DNA of 16,919 bases, from NCBI GenBank assembly GCA_003649495.1, contig QMRZ01000019.1, positions 1 to 16,919 on the forward strand, in the 5' to 3' direction. The notes beneath the pieces are model-generated. The model was not told the origin of the DNA and did no database searches. It saw nothing but the letters and a program-made list of their open reading frames with translations. Within the stretch, counting starts at the first letter, position 1; each line of letters starts with the position of its first letter. Shown here piece by piece: positions 13,071 through 16,919 of the stretch. Source of the stretch: Thermoprotei archaeon (GTDB taxonomy: Archaea > Thermoproteota > Thermoprotei > Thermofilales > Thermofilaceae). Both the position numbers and the translations under genes were made by a program.

Positions 13071-13529
13071 ATGATAATGCCGAAGGAGTATTTCGTGACG
13101 AGCGGGAGGGGCATTAGCAGAGTCTCGTCTCTAAACGCCCTCGACCTGGCGCTGTGGGAGGCGAGGATTGGACACCTGAACCTAGTGCCGGTGACCTCGA
13201 TAATCCCGCCCAACGCCGTCGAGAGGAGCTACGTTGAGCTCCCCCCTGGAGCCGTGACGTTCGCTGTGATGGCCATTGAACAGGGCGAGGGGGGTGAGGT
13301 CATAAGCGCTGGGATAGTGTGGGCTGAGGGGAGGCCTCACGGCTACGTGCTGGAGGCCTGCGGGAAGGTAGGCAGGAGGGAGCTGGAGGAGAGGCTACGG
13401 GCGATGGCTGCTGAGGTCGAGAGATACTCCGCCGTCACGTTCTCCGGCGAGTGGAGGATGAGGGTCGAGAGCATAGAAGTGCCGGCTGGCGCGTACGGGG
13501 CCGTCGTGGTAGCTCTGGTCCTCGTGTAG
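13071..13529 (+). CDS. pdaD: pyruvoyl-dependent arginine decarboxylase proenzyme
   Basis: A proenzyme of about 152 residues that turns arginine into agmatine, the first step of archaeal polyamine synthesis. Residues 21-28 (LNALDLAL), then ARIGHLNLVPVTSIIPPNA, match the family's LNAFD.AL..AGIg..NLv.vSSI.P region. Self-cleavage is expected between Thr42 and Ser43, giving a small beta chain and an alpha chain whose N-terminal Ser43 becomes the pyruvoyl cofactor. The 'VMAIEQGEGGEVISAGI' region is also conserved. ATG 13071 is chosen from the TATA position; ATG 13077 is equally possible. Most archaeal members have Ser-Ser at the cleavage site, whereas here it is Thr-Ser. Crenarchaea such as Sulfolobus instead use an AdoMetDC-derived arginine decarboxylase, so this gene is a phylogenetic hint. 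It converges on ileS with one base between the stops. Confidence 0.9.
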   Translation: MIMPKEYFVTSGRGISRVSSLNALDLALWEARIGHLNLVPVTSIIPPNAVERSYVELPPGAVTFAVMAIEQGEGGEVISAGIVWAEGRPHGYVLEACGKVGRRELEERLRAMAAEVERYSAVTFSGEWRMRVESIEVPAGAYGAVVVALVLV

Positions 13530-13530
13530 C

Positions 13531-16500
13531 TCAACTCTTTAAGCGTGTTAAGCCTATCCTCACTCTGTACCCCTCTATCTCCCAGTCCCTAACTAGCTCG
13601 CCCTTGACGTCCTCAGCCCTGTTCACTAGCCTCAGGCTCCTGGCCCTAACTTCATTGGCTATGTAATCAGCTCTCTCCTCCAGTGCCTTCCTGATCTCCT
13701 CGGGCGCGTATACCTCCACCTCCACGAAGGCCTCGACGGGCATCTCCATAATCTTACGCATGAACTGTATCCTCCTCAGGACATCCCTCGCTAGCCCCTC
13801 AGCCCGCTCCTCAGCCCCCATCCTCACGTCGAGGACCACTAACCCCTTCTCAAACTCCTCAGCTACTAGCCCCTCGACCCACTCCTCCTCGAACTCCACC
13901 ATCTCGCGCTTCAGCCTGTAGACTCTCCCCTCAGGCGACTTGAGCAGCGCCTCGCCCCGCTCCTCGAGCTCTCGCCTGAGCTCATAGGCATCACAGCTCT
14001 CTATCAGCTTAGCAACTGCGGACGCCTCCCCCCTGAAGGCTGGCCCCAGGGCCCTGTAGACGGGCTTTGCGACTAGCTTCACTAGGCGTGTCTTGTGTGA
14101 TGGGGGGAGAACCTCCACTCTCCTGACGTTGGCCTGTGACTGCAGCACTCCTACAAGCCTCTTAACAGCGCCCTCAACCCCCTCGTCGTCTGTTACCACG
14201 TAGAGGGCTGGGAGGGGCACCCTCAGCTTGACCCCCGCCTTCATCCTGGCTGCAGCTGCCCGCTCCACCAGCCTCCTCACGATCTCCATGTCCTCCTCAA
14301 GCCCCTCGTCGATGAGCTCCTCCCTGGCATCCGGCCAGGGGAGCATGTGCACGCTCTCGGGCTCATCCTCGCTGACCCTGAAGGACTCGAGGTATATCCT
14401 CTCCGTGACGAAGGGTATTATGGGGGCGGCCAGCACGAGGAACCTCCTCAGCGCGTGGTAGAGGGCCACGTACGCCGCCAGCTTGTCCGGATCGTCTCCC
14501 TCAACCCACACCCTGGGCCTAACCAGCCTTATGTACCACCTGCTGACGTCCTCGACTATGAAGTTGCGTAAAGCCCTAGCAGCCCTGTGGACCTCGTAGC
14601 TCTCCATCCACTTGGTCACGTCGCGCGTCAGCCTCTCCACCCTGGAGATCAGCCACCTATCCTCGGGGCGCATCCTCTCCAGGTACTCCTCCAGCGGGTG
14701 CGCCGATGGGTCGAACTTGTCCAGGCTCATGTACAGTGAGGCGAACACGTAGACGTTCCAGAGGATGTTCAGGTCATCGTAGACCTCGGCCAGCCCCCTC
14801 CACGAGAACTTGAGGTCCTCCCACGCGGTGTTCCTCAGCACGTACCACCTGAGGACGTCCCTCCCACCCCTCTCGAATTCGAGGACCTGGTGTGGGGCCA
14901 CGTAGTTGCCCAGCGACTTGTGCATCTCCCTACCCCTCTCGTCGAGGGCGAAGCCGTGCATCAGCACGGCCCTGTATGGCACGCGGCCAAACGCTATGAT
15001 GCCGCAGCGGAGGAGCGAGAAGAACCAGCCAGCGATCTGGTCATGGCCCTCAATTATCACATCAACAGGCTCCAGCCTCTCGTACTCCTCCCTCCTGAGC
15101 GGGTAGCCGAGCGACGCGTAGAACGCCACGCCCGAGTCAAGCCACACATCTAGGACGTCCTCAACCCTCCTCATCACTCCTCCACACTTGGGGCACTTCA
15201 GGGTCACCCTGTCTATCCAGGGCCTATGGAGGTCGCGCAGCTCTAGCCTCCTCCCAGCCAGCTCCTCGAGCTCGGCTAGGGAGCCCACCACCACTCTATG
15301 CCCACATGAGGAGCAGACCCATATTGGGGCTGGGGTGCCCCAGTACCTCTGCCTGGAGATCACCCAGTCCCTCAGGCCCTCGAGCCAGTTCTTGAAGCGC
15401 GCGTAGCCAGCCCACTCGGGTATCCACCTCACCCTGGCGGCCTCCTCCAAGAACTTCTCCTTTAGGTGGGAGATCCTGATGTACCACTGGGGGGTGGCCC
15501 TTAGTATCAGGGGGGTCTTACACCTCCAGCACACCGGGTACCTGTGGCTTATCACGCCCTCGTGGAAGAGGAGGCCCTTCCTCCTCAAGTCCTCTAGTAT
15601 CTCCCCATTAGCCTCCCTGACGGGCTTGCCCGCGTACTTGCCCGCATCCCGCGTGAAGACCCCCCTGTCATCCACTGGGGCTACCACCGGCAGGCCGTAC
15701 TGGCGGCCCACCTCGAAGTCCTCCTCACCGTGCCCCGGGGCGCAGTGGACTAGGCCCGTGCCCTCCTCAGCGCTCACGTACTCACTCGAGAGGACCACCC
15801 TGTGGTAGCTGGCGAGCTTCTTCTGCACCTCCACCTCTTCCTCGAGCGGGTGAATGTACTCCAGGCCCTCCAGGTCCTTGCCCTTCACGCGGGCCAGCAC
15901 CCTGTAGCTGCAGATCCCAGCCTCAGCCATCACCGCCTCGAGCCTGGAACTCGCTATCAGTAGCTTCTCGCCGTTCACCTCGACCCACACGTACTCGAGC
16001 TCGGGGTGGGCCATCACTGCCACGTTGGCGGGGAGGGTCCAGGGCGTGGTGGTCCACACCAGCAGGTACTCCCCGCTCCTCCCCTTAACTGGGAACTTGA
16101 CGTAGATTGAGGGGTCAGTTATCGTCCTGTACTCACTGACCTCATAGTCGGCTAGCGTGGTCTCGCAGCGGGGGCACCAGTGCACCACCTTAACCCCCCT
16201 CTCCAGGAGCCCGAGCTCGTCAGCCCTCTTAACCAGCCACCAGGCCGCCTGCATGTACGCCGGATCCAGGGTCAAGTAGGGCTCATCCCACTTCAAGGAG
16301 ACGCCGAAGTCCTCGAAGTGCCTGGTCATGGACTCCACGTTCCTAAGGGCGAACTCCTTACACTTCTCAACGAACTTCTCGACCCCGAACTCCTCTATCT
16401 CCTTCTTAGTCGAGAAGCCCAGCTGCTGCTCAACCTTCACCTCGATGGGCAGGCCGTGACAGTCATAGCCGGGCTTATCGTGGACGTAGCGGCCCCTAGC

Positions 16501-16728
16501 CCTCCAGAACCTCACAATAGCGTCCTTGAGTATCTTATTCCAGAGAGTCCCTATGTGGGGGGTGTCTGAGGAGGGGTAGGGGGGCCCGTCGAGGAAGTAG
16601 AACTTGGGCTTCCCCCTCAACTTACTCCTAATCTTCTCGTAGATCCTCCTATCCCTCCAGTACCGTAGGATCTCCGGCTCCAGCTCCCTCGGCTTATACC
16701 CCTGCCTTAGAGATCTCACGTGGCCCAT
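13531..16728 (-). CDS. ileS: isoleucyl-tRNA synthetase
   Basis: A complete class Ia synthetase of about 1065 residues, a usual archaeal length. The HIGH motif is HIGT (58-61, in PPYPSSDTPHIGTLWNK) and the KMSKS motif reads MHKSLGN near residues 602-608; both variants are known in archaeal IleRS. GYDCHGLPIE, the editing-domain segment TTTPWTLPANVAV and GHGEEDFEVGRQYGLP are clear. Paired cysteines (WCPRC near 183, CWRC near 398, CSSC near 477, CPKC near 513) suggest bound zinc. DVLDVWLDSG marks the catalytic core, and the anticodon-binding and C-terminal domains follow. ATG 16728 is preferred: AGGGGTG lies six bases upstream and the family starts near here. A longer form from GTG 16794 lacks a ribosome site. 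It charges tRNA-Ile in the cytoplasm. Confidence 0.96.
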   Translation of the reverse strand: MGHVRSLRQGYKPRELEPEILRYWRDRRIYEKIRSKLRGKPKFYFLDGPPYPSSDTPHIGTLWNKILKDAIVRFWRARGRYVHDKPGYDCHGLPIEVKVEQQLGFSTKKEIEEFGVEKFVEKCKEFALRNVESMTRHFEDFGVSLKWDEPYLTLDPAYMQAAWWLVKRADELGLLERGVKVVHWCPRCETTLADYEVSEYRTITDPSIYVKFPVKGRSGEYLLVWTTTPWTLPANVAVMAHPELEYVWVEVNGEKLLIASSRLEAVMAEAGICSYRVLARVKGKDLEGLEYIHPLEEEVEVQKKLASYHRVVLSSEYVSAEEGTGLVHCAPGHGEEDFEVGRQYGLPVVAPVDDRGVFTRDAGKYAGKPVREANGEILEDLRRKGLLFHEGVISHRYPVCWRCKTPLILRATPQWYIRISHLKEKFLEEAARVRWIPEWAGYARFKNWLEGLRDWVISRQRYWGTPAPIWVCSSCGHRVVVGSLAELEELAGRRLELRDLHRPWIDRVTLKCPKCGGVMRRVEDVLDVWLDSGVAFYASLGYPLRREEYERLEPVDVIIEGHDQIAGWFFSLLRCGIIAFGRVPYRAVLMHGFALDERGREMHKSLGNYVAPHQVLEFERGGRDVLRWYVLRNTAWEDLKFSWRGLAEVYDDLNILWNVYVFASLYMSLDKFDPSAHPLEEYLERMRPEDRWLISRVERLTRDVTKWMESYEVHRAARALRNFIVEDVSRWYIRLVRPRVWVEGDDPDKLAAYVALYHALRRFLVLAAPIIPFVTERIYLESFRVSEDEPESVHMLPWPDAREELIDEGLEEDMEIVRRLVERAAAARMKAGVKLRVPLPALYVVTDDEGVEGAVKRLVGVLQSQANVRRVEVLPPSHKTRLVKLVAKPVYRALGPAFRGEASAVAKLIESCDAYELRRELEERGEALLKSPEGRVYRLKREMVEFEEEWVEGLVAEEFEKGLVVLDVRMGAEERAEGLARDVLRRIQFMRKIMEMPVEAFVEVEVYAPEEIRKALEERADYIANEVRARSLRLVNRAEDVKGELVRDWEIEGYRVRIGLTRLKS

Positions 16729-16768
16729 AACGGCACCCCTAGCTAACCCTTGCTCTACGCCCCACCTC

Positions 16769-16813
16769 TCAGGAGCCGAAGGCGGGCGTGCCACGGATAA
16801 TAGGGCTCACCAC
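16769..16813 (-). CDS. candidate 14-codon leader ORF with tandem Ile codons upstream of ileS
   Basis: From the paired GTG codons at 16813 and 16810 the frame reads V-V-S-P-I-I-R-G-T-P-A-F-G-S and stops at TGA 16769-16771. The TATA box at 16835-16840 predicts transcription to begin at about 16811, so the ORF would be read as a leaderless message that ends 40 bases before the ileS ATG. The tandem ATT-ATC codons directly before an isoleucyl-tRNA synthetase gene suggest a sensing role, but this is inference. No peptide evidence is available and coincidence is possible. Confidence 0.25.
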   Translation of the reverse strand: MVSPIIRGTPAFGS

Positions 16814-16834
16814 CCCAACCTCGCCGCTGCCCAA

Positions 16835-16843
16835 TATAAATTT
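16835..16843 (-). promoter_or_regulatory. TATA box for ileS
   Basis: The minus strand reads AAATTTATATTGG, with TTTATA at 16835-16840. The predicted start near 16811 gives ileS (ATG 16728) a leader of about 83 bases, long compared with most other genes in this window. Confidence 0.55.
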
Positions 16844-16848
16844 GACCA

Positions 16849-16869
16849 TCGCCAGCCGTAGGCTGGCGA
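16849..16869. repeat. palindrome with 9-bp arms between the ileS and tRNA promoters
   Basis: TCGCCAGCC-GTA-GGCTGGCGA has nine-base perfect arms around a three-base centre. It lies six bases upstream of the ileS TATA box and about 15 bases before the TATA box of the plus-strand tRNA-like sequence. The position fits an operator controlling one or both divergent genes. A terminator from outside is less likely because no T tract follows. Confidence 0.5.
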
Positions 16870-16875
16870 AGCTGG

Positions 16876-16889
16876 AGAAAAGCTTTAAG
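16876..16889 (+). promoter_or_regulatory. BRE/TATA for the gene starting at the right edge
   Basis: GAGAAAAGC precedes TTTAAG (16884-16889), a good archaeal BRE plus TATA. The predicted transcript start is about 16912, which coincides with the tRNA-like 5' end. Confidence 0.55.
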
Positions 16890-16910
16890 GCTCTGAGCCG
16901 CCGCTCTACC

Positions 16911-16919
16911 GGGCCGGTA
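16911..16919 (+). tRNA. probable 5' end of a tRNA gene, cut by the window edge
   Basis: The last nine bases, GGGCCGGTA, match the common archaeal tRNA acceptor-stem start followed by the two bases before the D arm. They lie 25 bases downstream of a TATA centre, where archaeal tRNA transcription usually begins. Only nine bases are visible, so neither the gene nor its isotype can be confirmed. Confidence 0.42.

Noticed and set aside
16729..16794. N-terminal extension of IleRS from GTG 16794
   Set aside because: There is no ribosome-binding site, the extension is Pro/Arg-rich without family similarity, and ATG 16728 has AGGGGTG upstream.
16850..16919. A tRNA on the minus strand, because the reverse complement of the right edge contains GGTAGAGC like a D arm
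   Set aside because: No T-arm sequence (GGTTCGANTCC) follows within 100 bases, and the bases after it do not form an anticodon arm. The plus-strand reading has a correctly placed TATA box.
1..16919. CRISPR array, insertion sequence, integrase, toxin-antitoxin or other known defence module
   Set aside because: No regularly spaced repeats, terminal inverted repeats, transposase/integrase motifs or defence domains were seen on either strand.

Overview
The window looks like a slice of chromosome from a thermophilic archaeon, most likely of the Thermoproteota or a related TACK lineage. The evidence is a GC-rich genome with AGG-dominated arginine codons, TTTAAA-type TATA boxes about 26 bases before starts, very short or absent leaders, tightly packed overlapping genes, an Orc1/Cdc6 initiator, a short XPF-type nuclease, a geranylgeranyl-reductase-like flavoprotein, and an archaeal-type IleRS. 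The exact lineage cannot be fixed from this window.

Bases 1-2378 (+): a metal-uptake operon holding the end of a TroA/ZnuA-like binding protein with a C-terminal membrane anchor, a DtxR/MntR-family regulator, an ABC ATPase and an ABC-3 permease. All adjacent genes overlap. The regulator sits inside the operon it probably controls and has unusual metal-ligand positions.

Bases 2381-6132 (-): a geranylgeranyl-reductase-like enzyme translationally coupled (TTGA overlap) to an unrecognised winged-helix-like protein, and upstream of them a 629-residue surface protein with a signal peptide, three Ig-like/carboxypeptidase-regulatory-like repeats and a C-terminal membrane anchor. A small three-helix membrane protein diverges from it (6265-6588, +) and is probably translated from a leaderless mRNA.

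Bases 6589-7489: about 900 bases with no convincing intact gene, lying between converging genes. It holds several hairpins and protein-like fragments broken by stops and frame changes.

Bases 7490-10127 (-): two long coiled-coil proteins and a small two-helix membrane protein, each with its own promoter. None is assignable to a known family from sequence alone. The larger coiled-coil gene carries an 85-bp perfect in-frame direct repeat.

Bases 10322-13529 (+): Cdc6/Orc1, XPF-type nuclease and a small membrane protein as an overlapping cluster, then a HemK2/Mtq2-like methyltransferase and a pyruvoyl-dependent arginine decarboxylase, each with its own TATA box. These cover replication initiation, DNA repair, translation termination and polyamine synthesis.

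Bases 13531-16919: isoleucyl-tRNA synthetase on the minus strand, preceded by a promoter, a possible 14-codon leader ORF with tandem Ile codons, and a 9-bp-arm palindrome. The last nine bases look like the 5' end of a tRNA gene on the plus strand, placed at the expected distance from a TATA box.

I found no CRISPR array, insertion sequence, integrase or recognisable defence system. The least explained parts are the coiled-coil/membrane-protein block beside cdc6, the 629-residue surface protein, the ileS leader and the 900-base decayed region.
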